IMG/VR virus record: IMGVR_UViG_3300036785_000488
Coordinates: 21,072-85,071 of that record
Direction: 5' to 3' (one strand)
Length of the DNA: 64,000 bases
Source of the DNA: a virus
Positions 48,855 to 57,483 of the stretch are shown here, one piece after another. The position numbers and the translations under genes are program-made. The notes under the pieces were generated by a model that was not told where the DNA came from, did not search any database, and saw nothing but the letters and a program-made list of their open reading frames with translations. Each line of letters opens with the position of its first letter. Position 1 is the first letter of the stretch.

Positions 48855-50015
48855 GTGTCGATGACCGGGTCCGGGAAAACAGGGCTGACCGTCACTCCAA
48901 CTGTCATCCCTCCACAGGTCTCGGGGCTGCCCAATCCGTACGACATCACTGCTGGACAATCTGGGCAATACCCCGACACAGACCAGGCGCTGTCGTATCC
49001 GCCGGTTGACCCCTCGTCCACCCAGCGCATCGCTCAGATGACCCGGCTGCGTCTGCGCGACCTACCGCGCCCATTCCTGGCGCGGCAGACGTGCTCCGGA
49101 GTGGCCTGGCGGTTTGAGCTACCGGTGGAGAACATCCTGCGCGACACCCTCCAGGTCGTCCTCACGGACACCACGGCGGGGGGCACCACGGGCCTGGTCA
49201 TCGACCGAGATTTCATCTGCGACGACCACGGAGGCGTCCTCACGTTCTTCCAGGCCCCGCCCCAGGGGATCCTGATGGTCTGCCAGGGGACCTTCTACCG
49301 GGACTTCCTCCCCGCCGAGCTTGACCTCTATATCCGCACGGCGTACATCCAGCACACCTACGGGATGGAACCGGCGGGCACCGTCGACATGGGCTACCCG
49401 CCCCCGGAGGGGCCTCCTCCCCTGGGGACCACCGGCCAGCCCATCGAGTACGGCACCCCGATGCCCATGCAGATCTCCGAGGTCGAGGAGTACCCGATCT
49501 CGATCCTGGTGACGATCATGGCCCTGTGGGACATGGCCGTGGGGGCGGCACAGCAGCACGACGTACATACGCCCGACGGGGTGACCATCCCCATCGGTCA
49601 GACCTTCCAACAGATCACCGCCATGATCGGTCAGCTCCAGCAGCAGTACCTCATGCTGTCCTCAGCTCTAGGCGTGGGTCTGTACCGCATCACCATGAGC
49701 AAGCTCCGGCGCACGTCCCGCACGACGAAGAGGTTGGTGCCCGTGTTCAGGTCCAAGGAGTACGACGACATCACCTGGCCGCAACGAGAGATGCCACCCA
49801 TCGACGTCACCCAGCAGATGTACACGTACCAAGGCACCTGGACACCGGATCGTCCTTTCGCCAAGAACGACCTCATCGACTACGAGAGCCACCGTTACGT
49901 CTGCCTGCAGCCGAACACCAACATCGACCCGACGAGGGACGTGGATCCGAAGACAGGGCAGGGGTACTACTGGCAGTACACGACCATCAACACAGGTTGG
50001 GTGGGCTGGTGGTGA
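48855..50015 (+). CDS. Neck/adaptor-type structural protein
   Basis: 386 aa from GTG 48855. Pro-rich start with Leu-Pro-Asn-Pro-Tyr-Asp-Ile-Thr. Residues 60-160 are beta-rich (FLARQTCSGVAWRFELPV...LVIDRDFICDDHGG). A helical middle follows (about 205-290), and the C-terminal module (TYQGTWTPDRPFAKNDLIDY, HRYVCLQ, TGQGYYWQYT) resembles carbohydrate-binding loops. It opens the neck/fibre/lysis unit. No exact family named. Confidence 0.66.
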   Translation: MSMTGSGKTGLTVTPTVIPPQVSGLPNPYDITAGQSGQYPDTDQALSYPPVDPSSTQRIAQMTRLRLRDLPRPFLARQTCSGVAWRFELPVENILRDTLQVVLTDTTAGGTTGLVIDRDFICDDHGGVLTFFQAPPQGILMVCQGTFYRDFLPAELDLYIRTAYIQHTYGMEPAGTVDMGYPPPEGPPPLGTTGQPIEYGTPMPMQISEVEEYPISILVTIMALWDMAVGAAQQHDVHTPDGVTIPIGQTFQQITAMIGQLQQQYLMLSSALGVGLYRITMSKLRRTSRTTKRLVPVFRSKEYDDITWPQREMPPIDVTQQMYTYQGTWTPDRPFAKNDLIDYESHRYVCLQPNTNIDPTRDVDPKTGQGYYWQYTTINTGWVGWW

Positions 50016-50018
50016 CCG

Positions 50019-50225
50019 ATGAGAAACATCGACTGGCGCTCCATCGCCGCACTGATCCTCGCCATCGGGGCGGCATTCGCCATTGTCATCCTGGCGTGGT
50101 CCGAAGCCGACCATCAGGTTGCCGGTCACATCTCCGAGGCCGAGTCCACATTGCTCGCCACTGTTCTCGGGGCGATGGTCGGCGCTGTCGCCACCTACCT
50201 CGGCATGCGTGAGAAGAACGATTAG
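50019..50225 (+). CDS. Small two-pass membrane protein
   Basis: 68 aa with hydrophobic segments at about 8-27 and 42-61 separated by a polar acidic loop, and a charged C-terminus. The layout suits a class II holin, and a lysis amidase lies in the same unit, but it is also directly between neck genes. Function tentative. Confidence 0.66.
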   Translation: MRNIDWRSIAALILAIGAAFAIVILAWSEADHQVAGHISEAESTLLATVLGAMVGAVATYLGMREKND

Positions 50226-50732
50226 ATGCCGCTCTATACCCCCGCCTGGTACCCCAAGGACCGCTTGCTTCGCATGAACGAGGTCATGCGGAACTACCAA
50301 CGCGTCTGGGGCGAGAACGTGTTGTGGTTTGAATTCGACCAGATGGCGACGACCAAGCACGAGGTCTATGACGAGGGTCCGAGCCGCGCCTGGTACCCGC
50401 CCGTGGTACTGCCGGTCATGTTCATCGATTTTCGCCAGGACGATCCCATCGACAGCGAGCAAGGTTTTTACGTTCTGTCGACCGCCAGCGTCTGCTTCCA
50501 GGTGACCGAGGCCACCGACCGGTTCCGCTTCACTCCACTCGCCACAGCCAACCACTTCCGGGATCGCTTCCAATATGGAGACATCGTTTTTCGCGTGACC
50601 AAATACGAGAAGCAGGGCTTCGTCAACGGCACCTACCTGACAGTCTCGGCCTTGGGCGAACAGGTCAAGGGCGAGGAGGTCGTCAATGACGCCCAGCAGG
50701 CCGATTTTTTCTCGCAGACCCTGGTTTGGTGA
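50226..50732 (+). CDS. Head-tail joining/neck protein candidate
   Basis: 168 aa, directly abutting the previous stop. Beta-rich with DRLLRMNEVMRNYQRVWGEN and FRDRFQYGDIVFRVTKYEKQG. The last segment resembles the distal strands of head-closure or neck-barrel proteins. Position between a probable adaptor and fibres supports it. Confidence 0.64.
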   Translation: MPLYTPAWYPKDRLLRMNEVMRNYQRVWGENVLWFEFDQMATTKHEVYDEGPSRAWYPPVVLPVMFIDFRQDDPIDSEQGFYVLSTASVCFQVTEATDRFRFTPLATANHFRDRFQYGDIVFRVTKYEKQGFVNGTYLTVSALGEQVKGEEVVNDAQQADFFSQTLVW

Positions 50733-51172
50733 TGATCAAGTACAACTTCCAACTCAGCGCCGGGGCCGATTGGCAGTTCGTCGTCCGATTACGTGATCCG
50801 AACACGGGCAACCTCGTCCCCCTGACATCAGCGGTGATGGACATCCGCAACTCCAACGGGGTCCTCGCTCTGCACATGGACGGCCCCTCCAGCCGCTGCG
50901 TGATCTTGCCCGATGATTGCTCGATCCAACTCCACATCACCCCCGAGGACAGCCTGACCTACTTCCAGTGGGGGAACTACCCAGGGTCGGTGCAAGCGGT
51001 CGGGTACTGGGGCATCGGACGGTCGTACAACTACGACCTCTTCGCCCTCTACGAGACCGGAGTGCAAGACCGCATCATGCGCGGCTTCTTCCACGTCGAT
51101 CCGAACATCACCCGGTTCGATGGCATGGTCAATCCAGAACTCACCGTCGCCACCAGAGGTTCATATGACTGA
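50732..51172 (+). CDS. Hypothetical beta-rich structural protein
   Basis: 146 aa; ATG 50732 shares its A with the preceding TGA. YNFQLSAGADWQFVVRLRDP, then a Pro/Asp-rich sequence and YNYDLFALYETGVQDRIMRG. This pattern (strand-rich start, DRIMRG near the end) is seen in small phage proteins next to fibres. Role in capsid or fibre attachment is inferred. Confidence 0.66.
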   Translation: MIKYNFQLSAGADWQFVVRLRDPNTGNLVPLTSAVMDIRNSNGVLALHMDGPSSRCVILPDDCSIQLHITPEDSLTYFQWGNYPGSVQAVGYWGIGRSYNYDLFALYETGVQDRIMRGFFHVDPNITRFDGMVNPELTVATRGSYD

Positions 51173-52445
51173 CACCTCCCTTGTCTTTTCCGAAACCGAG
51201 AACCTGGTCGAGATCTTGGTGCCCGGTTTGCCGGGACCCCCTGGGCCTCCGGGACCAACTGGGCCTGGTGGAGTCCAGGGCATCCGCGGTCAACAGGGTC
51301 CTGTCGGACCCGCAGGACTCCAGGGTCCTCCGGGCGGCTTCGTCGTCGCTGGCATAGTGCCTGACCCAAGCCATCTCCCCGCCCTTCCCGCAGATGCTCA
51401 GTTCGGCATGGTGTGGTTGGTCGGCACGACGAGCTACACCGTGTACTACTACCTCGTAGGACACGGGTGGCAGACCCTCGCCATCGCTGCGGGACCGCAG
51501 GGACCACCAGGTGCTTCTGGACAACCGGGCGCTCCAGGAATTCAGGGCGTCGTGGGACCGACCGGTCCAGCAGGAGCCGTTGGGCCTGCTGGCGCACCCG
51601 GCGGGATGCAGGATCTCGTCCCACCAACCTGGAACGACCTGACGCCTTACATCGCAGGGGCATGGAGTCCGGTACCGGGTTCAAACGTGCAGTACTTGAT
51701 CGACGCCTGGGGCCGAGTGCAACTCGCTGGCGAGATTTTCTATCCGGGTGCAAACCCGATGGATGGCTCTGTCATACTCCAGTGCCCACCGCTGACATAC
51801 CCGGCTAACCCGGTAACAGTGTTGGCGGTGGAGGACGTGATCCCGGCCCGCTTCTATCGGATCGACATCCTCCCCAACGGATCCATCGAGCTGAGATTCC
51901 CTGCAACCAACACGACCGGACAAGTCTTCTTGGACAGCATTTCTTGGATGACCGCAGCAGTCCAGCCCCAAGGCAGCACGGGCAGCACTCCTCCTCCTGC
52001 GGTTCCTCAGACCGCTTCATACCTCTGGCTAACTGGTCCACCAGCAGACCTGGCGGTGCCGGTTGGCACGAATGTGTCCCTTCCTTGGACTGTCTTTGGG
52101 TCCACTGGGAATGACATCGCCGTAAAGGCTGACACCCAGACGATCATCTTCAATACAACGGGCGTCTACGGGATCAACTGGGACATCCGTATGACCAGTA
52201 CAGGCGGCTCAGTCCTGCCGTCATTCTCCACGAACGCCACGGGGTTCAACGCAGGCATCACCGACATAGGCAGCACACCCTCAGTGAACGTGGGTGGAAC
52301 AGTCTGGAGAAGTAAGGGATCGGCGGTCGTAGAAGCGACAGCCGGTGCCCAGATGAAGTGGCAGGCGTTCTTCGGTTCACCCGCTGGCGCTAGTGAAACG
52401 ATGAAGTCGAAGCAGTCCAGTCTGACCGTCGTGAAGACCCAATAA
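51165..52445 (+). CDS. Collagen-like fibre protein with C-terminal beta domain
   Basis: 426 aa; ATG 51165. Two collagen-like runs (about 18-58 and 108-146) flank a folded segment. The distal region has AWSPVPGSNVQYLIDAWGRV and a C1q-like sandwich (TQTIIFNTTGVYGINWDIRM, GAQMKWQAFFGS) near 300-420. A trimeric fibre or tip protein is likely. Overlaps the previous gene by eight bases. Confidence 0.76.
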   Translation: MTDTSLVFSETENLVEILVPGLPGPPGPPGPTGPGGVQGIRGQQGPVGPAGLQGPPGGFVVAGIVPDPSHLPALPADAQFGMVWLVGTTSYTVYYYLVGHGWQTLAIAAGPQGPPGASGQPGAPGIQGVVGPTGPAGAVGPAGAPGGMQDLVPPTWNDLTPYIAGAWSPVPGSNVQYLIDAWGRVQLAGEIFYPGANPMDGSVILQCPPLTYPANPVTVLAVEDVIPARFYRIDILPNGSIELRFPATNTTGQVFLDSISWMTAAVQPQGSTGSTPPPAVPQTASYLWLTGPPADLAVPVGTNVSLPWTVFGSTGNDIAVKADTQTIIFNTTGVYGINWDIRMTSTGGSVLPSFSTNATGFNAGITDIGSTPSVNVGGTVWRSKGSAVVEATAGAQMKWQAFFGSPAGASETMKSKQSSLTVVKTQ

Positions 52446-52455
52446 GGAGAAGCAA

Positions 52456-52638
52456 ATGACACCAGAGGAAAAGGGCATCATCGACCCAGTGACCGGACGG
52501 ACGCTCAGCGACCTGGAGCGGGCACCTAACGAAGATGAGGTTGGCACCGAGGCCGATCAGTACGGCTCAGCCGAGGGCCTGGGAGACGAGGATGCCGGTC
52601 CCGATGACGAAGACGAGCACGAACGAGGTCGGGAGTAG
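52456..52638 (+). CDS. Small acidic protein
   Basis: 60 aa, AAGGAG seven bases before ATG. Strongly acidic (Glu/Asp over a third of residues), disordered. It lies between the fibre and the amidase genes. Function unknown. Confidence 0.65.
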   Translation: MTPEEKGIIDPVTGRTLSDLERAPNEDEVGTEADQYGSAEGLGDEDAGPDDEDEHERGRE

Positions 52639-53535
52639 GTGGCCTGGTTCGCCTGTGCCAACCATCGCCCGATAGGAGCGAACACGGGAGGCACACTGGG
52701 ACCGAATCTCGGCCTGGTGCTGCACCATGCGGTGATGAACGGGAGTCTGTTCAACTTCTTCAACTCGCCCAGTGCTGAAGTCTCGGCGCACTTCTGGGTC
52801 TCCCAGGACGGCAGGATCGAGCAATACGCTTCAACAGACACGGTCACGTGGCATGGCAAGTCACTGAATAGTCGGTACGTGGGCGTCGAGACCGAGGGCT
52901 GTACATCGCCAGCCAACGGCTACGCCGACCCGATGTCTGAGGCCATGACAGCCGCACTGGCACGCATCTACCAAGAGGGCGCTCGCGTCCATGGTTGGAA
53001 GAACGCCAAAGCCAACGCTGACGGCCAAGCTGGCTTTGGCTACCACCGCATGGCGGTGCAGACCGCATGCCCATGCGATGTACGACTCAACAAGCGCGAC
53101 GAAATCCTGAGCCGTGCCTTCGGATCAGCACCCATCTCACCACCACCTCAGACAAGGAAGGGAGCCGTGGCTATCGTCTCTAAGAAAAATGCAACCGGCT
53201 ACTGGATCTTCGGCAGCGACGGAGGAGTGTTCAGCTTCGGTGACGCCCAGTTCTACGGCTCGCTGCCTGGCCTCAACGTCAAGCCGAACGCACCGGTCGT
53301 AGGTGGTGCTGTCACTGACAGTGGCCGCGGGTACTGGATGTGCTCCTCCGATGGCGGGATCTTCTGCTTCGGGGATGCACAGTTCCACGGCTCGATGGGC
53401 GGTAAGCCGATGAACGGCGAATGCACCGGTATGGACGCCGCTGGCGGCGGCTACTGGCTGTTGGGTCGTGACGGGGGGGTGTTCGCCTTCGGCGTACCGT
53501 TCTACGGCTCAGCCGCCGGGATGGTCGCCACCTGA
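52639..53535 (+). CDS. Endolysin: N-acetylmuramoyl-L-alanine amidase with three GYW/DGGxFxFGD repeats
   Basis: 298 aa from GTG 52639, no gap after the previous stop. Residues 22-150 are an Amidase_2-type domain: LGLVLHHAVMNG (zinc ligand His29 or His30), HFWVSQDGRIEQYAS, Tyr-His136 and Cys144-Pro-Cys146. The C-terminal half holds three repeats of about 40 residues (Gly-Tyr-Trp...Asp-Gly-Gly-Val-Phe-Ser-Phe-Gly-Asp-Ala...Phe-Tyr-Gly-Ser), a likely wall-binding domain. It should cut the amide bond in peptidoglycan at lysis. Confidence 0.9.
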   Translation: MAWFACANHRPIGANTGGTLGPNLGLVLHHAVMNGSLFNFFNSPSAEVSAHFWVSQDGRIEQYASTDTVTWHGKSLNSRYVGVETEGCTSPANGYADPMSEAMTAALARIYQEGARVHGWKNAKANADGQAGFGYHRMAVQTACPCDVRLNKRDEILSRAFGSAPISPPPQTRKGAVAIVSKKNATGYWIFGSDGGVFSFGDAQFYGSLPGLNVKPNAPVVGGAVTDSGRGYWMCSSDGGIFCFGDAQFHGSMGGKPMNGECTGMDAAGGGYWLLGRDGGVFAFGVPFYGSAAGMVAT

Positions 53536-53541
53536 GATGGA

Positions 53542-53745
53542 GTGGAGCTTTCGATCATCGCTCTGGTGTCCGGAGTAGCGGGCATCATCACTGCCTGGGC
53601 GGCGGTAATCAGGGCGAAGGGAGAAGGCAGCAAGCAGTGCGAGGAAAAGTTGGCAGCAGCACGTAAGGAGGCCGAGGAGGCCACCGCCGAACTGCACCGA
53701 ATACGAATGCAGCACGGGCTTATCATCCCTGAACATGGCGACTGA
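53542..53745 (+). CDS. Spanin/holin-like small membrane protein
   Basis: 67 aa from GTG 53542. One membrane segment (about 3-22) followed by a charged coiled-coil helix ([21 protein letters not shown]). This N-terminal anchor plus coil fits an i-spanin or holin partner, next to the amidase. Overlaps the next gene by 11 bases. Confidence 0.68.
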   Translation: MELSIIALVSGVAGIITAWAAVIRAKGEGSKQCEEKLAAARKEAEEATAELHRIRMQHGLIIPEHGD

Positions 53746-54385
53746 GAAGAAACCCTTCTTCAGCTTCACACGGCTGGCAATAATTTCGACAGCGTTCCTC
53801 ATCCTGGCCTTGATCCTCGGCAGCCTTTCCATCAGCAACGCTGCGAACAAACCTGGACCACCAGGCCCACCTGGGAAGGAGGGACCGGCTGGCCCCGCAG
53901 GCCCTCAGGGACCAACGAGTGGTACAACTACGACCGGCACAACGGCGGCAGGCGGCACGACCACAACAGGCCCGGTCACTGGGCAGGCGGGTCCCGAAGG
54001 CGAGAGGGGTGTGGTGGGTGCCACAGGGGCGACCGGTGCAACCAGCACCGGGGGCGTGGGAGCGACTGGTGCCGTGGGTGCTCCTGGCGCTACAGGCGCA
54101 AATGGAGTCGGCACGGCGGGAGCGACAGGAGCCACGGGCGCTGTGGGTTCGGCGGGCGCAACAGGATCGACGGGGAAAACGGGCGCGACCGGAGCCACAG
54201 GCGCGACCGGCGGCGTCGGTGCAACAGGAGCACAAGGCCCGCCAGGAGCACGGGGCGCAACAGGACTAACCGGTCCCCCCGGTCCATCTGGCACGTTCTC
54301 CTGTCCAGCGGGGTCGAGCATGCAGGAAGTCACCCTCAATGGCAAAGGCGGGCAGACCAACGTGTTCGCCTGCGTGATCGGTTAG
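53735..54385 (+). CDS. Membrane-anchored collagen-like protein
   Basis: 216 aa. Residues 1-12 are basic, 13-36 are a hydrophobic anchor ([20 protein letters not shown]), then about 145 residues of Gly-x-x triplets with a Thr/Gly-rich break, and a small C-terminal domain with two Cys (SCPAGS and VFACVIG). It may be placed in the membrane or displayed. Unusual among lysis-adjacent genes. Confidence 0.77.
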   Translation: MATEKKPFFSFTRLAIISTAFLILALILGSLSISNAANKPGPPGPPGKEGPAGPAGPQGPTSGTTTTGTTAAGGTTTTGPVTGQAGPEGERGVVGATGATGATSTGGVGATGAVGAPGATGANGVGTAGATGATGAVGSAGATGSTGKTGATGATGATGGVGATGAQGPPGARGATGLTGPPGPSGTFSCPAGSSMQEVTLNGKGGQTNVFACVIG

Positions 54386-54618
54386 GCATCCTCCACCCTG
54401 GGGGGCCGGTCCCAGTCGTAATGACCATGGGGGCGATTCTGCTCTGTGACGTGTTTTACCGTCTTGCGGGCCAGTGAAGTCGCCGCCGTGCGGTAGCTCT
54501 TCGACGGTGAGGACTCGGTGAAGACCTGACCACACGAACACACAGCGGTCAGCCAATGGACGGTGGCACTCTCAGTGAAGGCGCAGTGCGTCGAGATCCC
54601 CGTGATCCAGTGCTCCAT
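54382..54618 (-). CDS. Hypothetical small protein
   Basis: 78 aa. Cys-Ser-Cys-Gly at 28-31 and an upstream His-Cys (12) suggest a metal site. Converges with the collagen-like gene, sharing four bases. No function recognised. Confidence 0.63.
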   Translation of the reverse strand: MEHWITGISTHCAFTESATVHWLTAVCSCGQVFTESSPSKSYRTAATSLARKTVKHVTEQNRPHGHYDWDRPPRVEDA

Positions 54619-54629
54619 GTCGCAGGAGA

Positions 54630-56165
54630 CTATTCAGAATCACTCACCAGGCGCGAGGTATAGATGTTGTCCACGTATCCCGTGGCACCAAGGAGGATGG
54701 GGTCCAGCCCAATAACTGCGAGTATCTGATCCTCCAGGGAGGGAACCGTTGGAGCTTCATAGCTCTCCACCAACATGAGCGACGATGCTGTCAGGTGGAC
54801 CCGTGGTGGAGTAGATAGAGAGGCAGTAACAACCAGGCGACCATTGGCCGAAAGGGCGACTCGCGCCAGCACGGTATGCGCCCCCGCCATCACCCTCATC
54901 GAGGCGGATGCCACCATGTGAATGACTGGCGGCGGATGTGTCACAGCAGCAACGACGAGACCCGTCTGGGGAGCCATCTGGACCACACCGGATACCGGGA
55001 CGTATGTCGAGATATTGGTGACGGTCAGGCGAGCCGTTGGAGCGAAGGGAGAAACAACAGCGTTGTGCGTCGCCACCGACGACACCGTCATCCCGGCATG
55101 GGCAGCCATGGAGACCTGGCCGGTCACCTGAGGTGCAACGTGGAGAGCAGCCCTGGGAGCCAAGGTGAACGTGGCGATAATGCTCACTGGAGCAGCATCC
55201 ACACGCATGTAGGCGAAAGCCTGGTGCCTGATGATCACGGCAACCGACGGGACCACCATCATCGAGGTTGTTCCGGCGAGAGCAACCTGACCGACCAACG
55301 TGGTCCTGCCTGTCACCATGAGAGTGGTCGTCGGCTTCAGTACTACGGCACCGCGCTGTGTTACCTGTGTAGCTACCGCCAACGCAGCCGTCGCTGTCGG
55401 ATGGACAGTGACGACCTGAGTGGTCTTGCCACTGACGGTCAGCTTGGCCGTGCCCGTCATGACCGTTCCAATGCCGCCTTGAATCAAGAAGGCTGTCACC
55501 GACATAGACGCAGTGGGAGCGAGAGTGACAGGAGTGCCAAATACGGTGCGTAGAACAGCGACGGCCAGCGAGGTACTACTGGCGAACGTGACGGTGGCGA
55601 CTTCGGTGTTCGACCCACTCGCTGTCATCCCAGCCGTGGCTGACTGGATGACTCCTGAGACCTGCTGCACACCCCCAGTAAGAGTCGCCCCCGCCGTAGC
55701 GGACATCGGGACTACCCCGAGGGGACCCGGCGCTCCAGCCACTGCCATGGCGGCACCAGCGGCGAAACTGACCGACCCGGTATAGATGAGGCCGCCGATT
55801 GGAAGGAGTGAGCCAGCAGCAATCATGGACACCGACGAGGCGACGGTGCCCAAGGTCGTGACAATCATGGATGCGGTGGCATGCAAGCTCACACTGGAGA
55901 GTTGGGTGACCTTGGCGGTGGTAGTGAGAGCCGCGGTGGCGGCTTGGTTGACCGCGGCGAGTTCGGTCACCGCAGGCGACACGTTCAGTGCCGCTCCACC
56001 AGCGAGGGTGACGAAGGAAAGCTGCTTGACCGTGGCAGCTACGACCAGGCCACCGGTCGCCACATGATTGACGTTCCCGGCCTGACCGGCGACGTACTTC
56101 CAGTTGTACAACTTGTTGTAAAGACGTATCGGTGTGGTCCCGGCGGCGGGCGAAATATCAGTCAT
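54630..56165 (-). CDS. Ala/Thr/Val beta-repeat structural protein
   Basis: 511 aa. The protein is built from about twenty repeats of roughly 23 residues of the form Val-x-Leu-x-Ala-x-Ala-x-Leu-x-Val, as in SFVTLAGGAALNV and SSVSLHATASMIV. No Cys, almost no charge. This predicts a beta-solenoid or fibrous stalk. The same unit appears at low copy in the proteins at 7170 and 26523. C-terminal 40 residues differ and are polar. Confidence 0.77.
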   Translation of the reverse strand: MTDISPAAGTTPIRLYNKLYNWKYVAGQAGNVNHVATGGLVVAATVKQLSFVTLAGGAALNVSPAVTELAAVNQAATAALTTTAKVTQLSSVSLHATASMIVTTLGTVASSVSMIAAGSLLPIGGLIYTGSVSFAAGAAMAVAGAPGPLGVVPMSATAGATLTGGVQQVSGVIQSATAGMTASGSNTEVATVTFASSTSLAVAVLRTVFGTPVTLAPTASMSVTAFLIQGGIGTVMTGTAKLTVSGKTTQVVTVHPTATAALAVATQVTQRGAVVLKPTTTLMVTGRTTLVGQVALAGTTSMMVVPSVAVIIRHQAFAYMRVDAAPVSIIATFTLAPRAALHVAPQVTGQVSMAAHAGMTVSSVATHNAVVSPFAPTARLTVTNISTYVPVSGVVQMAPQTGLVVAAVTHPPPVIHMVASASMRVMAGAHTVLARVALSANGRLVVTASLSTPPRVHLTASSLMLVESYEAPTVPSLEDQILAVIGLDPILLGATGYVDNIYTSRLVSDSE

Positions 56166-56168
56166 GGC

Positions 56169-56603
56169 TCACGCCCCCAGAGCAATCAGATTGACCCGCA
56201 TCTGAGCGTTCTGAACGGCGGTCCCTCCATGCCAAATCATCACGCCGACCTGCGTGAGTGAGCACTGACCCTGCTGGAGCGTAAGTCCAAGCTGGTTGTA
56301 AGGCGTGGCATCAGCCATCATCGCCATTGCGACGTACCCGGTACTGAACATATTGGACGGGAGAGTCAAGGCAATGGTCGCAAACACCGTGCTGGTGGCG
56401 ACATAAGTCTGTGCGAATAGTTTGAGCGTCGTTCCCGCTGTCGGTGTCGTTCCTACCTTGACCGAGGCATAGCGTCCGAACGGATCGTCGGTCGGCACCG
56501 TACCGGACGGACCCTGAGGTCCCGTCGATCCCGGCGGTCCTGGTGCCCCAGAAATGGGCACGTACGCCCCCTGGGCAACATCCCAGTACTTCAGAATGGG
56601 CAT
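56169..56603 (-). CDS. KYWDV-family fibre protein (paralogue 2)
   Basis: 144 aa; ATG 56603, three codons after a possible GGGGGC run. LKYWDVAQGAYVPI, then [16 protein letters not shown], then a beta-rich domain of about 110 residues with YASVKVGTTPTAGTTLKLF. First of three tandem copies. Confidence 0.78.
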   Translation of the reverse strand: MPILKYWDVAQGAYVPISGAPGPPGSTGPQGPSGTVPTDDPFGRYASVKVGTTPTAGTTLKLFAQTYVATSTVFATIALTLPSNMFSTGYVAMAMMADATPYNQLGLTLQQGQCSLTQVGVMIWHGGTAVQNAQMRVNLIALGA

Positions 56604-56604
56604 C

Positions 56605-57045
56605 TCACGCCCCCACAACCCAGAGCATGAAATGAACCGCCGTCGTGATAGCCCCACCGGACCCGTTAAAGGCGTAGACCGTCAACTGGGTAGGAGAACT
56701 CCCGGTCTCAACAGCCGTGAACCCGGTCGCAGTTCCTCCGGGAAGGATCGCTCCCGTGAGGACAGGAATGTAACCGTACTGGAACGTCCAACCGTAGGTG
56801 GAGAAGGTAATGATGAACTTCCCAGTCGAGTCCGGGGTCGCAGTACCGTGCGTGAAGCAGAACTTGATGCGGGTCCCAGCGGGAGGCATCGCTCCCGTAA
56901 AGACATTCTGTAACGCTGGATTGATCGTGTCGACCGGGAACAATCCTAAGGCACCTTGTGTGCCGACAGGACCCTGGGCACCCTGAATAGCTGGAGCCTG
57001 TATGTATGCCCCTTGCACCTTGTCCCAGTACCGAAGCGTCGGCAT
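56605..57045 (-). CDS. KYWDV-family fibre protein (paralogue 3)
   Basis: 146 aa. LRYWDKVQGAYI then a short collagen run (GAQGPVGTQG), then the same beta-rich domain (GAMPPAGTRIKFCF). Divergent from its neighbours, so the duplication is not recent. One base shared with the upstream copy. Confidence 0.78.
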   Translation of the reverse strand: MPTLRYWDKVQGAYIQAPAIQGAQGPVGTQGALGLFPVDTINPALQNVFTGAMPPAGTRIKFCFTHGTATPDSTGKFIITFSTYGWTFQYGYIPVLTGAILPGGTATGFTAVETGSSPTQLTVYAFNGSGGAITTAVHFMLWVVGA

Positions 57046-57476
57046 CAGGCCCCCACCAGCAAATAATCAAACCGCACAGTCCCACTCGTGACCCATGCAC
57101 TGGCGTAAAAAGCCCAAACGATAAGTGTGGTGAGGGTGCTGTTGTAGTCGACTGAACAGCCGGTGTTGTTACCGCCAGCAGTAGTGCTATCCCCAACAAC
57201 CACCATCGCAACGTATCCATACTGGAATCCGGCAGCGGTGATGTCGATTGAGTTTTGCGCTGTACTGGGGGCAGTCACCGTGATCGAACCACACCACGTC
57301 TTGAGCTTCGTTCCTACGGGTGGTGCCGCACCGATCCAACCCCCACCGGGAACGACTTGGACTGAGTCAGTGGGCGACAGTCCCTGCGACCCTTGCGGAC
57401 CCGGCGGTCCCTGCGCTCCCGTGTAGAAGGACAGATACGCCCCCTGTGCAACGTCCCAGTACTTCAGTACAGCCAT
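57045..57476 (-). CDS. KYWDV-family fibre protein (paralogue 4)
   Basis: 143 aa; ATG 57476. LKYWDVAQGAYLSFYTGAQG then GPPGPQGSQG and the beta-rich domain (GAAPPVGTKLKTWCGS, AAGFQYGYVAMVVVGD). The last eight codons before its start belong to noncoding or shadow sequence of the longer frame. Confidence 0.78.
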   Translation of the reverse strand: MAVLKYWDVAQGAYLSFYTGAQGPPGPQGSQGLSPTDSVQVVPGGGWIGAAPPVGTKLKTWCGSITVTAPSTAQNSIDITAAGFQYGYVAMVVVGDSTTAGGNNTGCSVDYNSTLTTLIVWAFYASAWVTSGTVRFDYLLVGA

Positions 57477-57483
57477 GAGGCAT

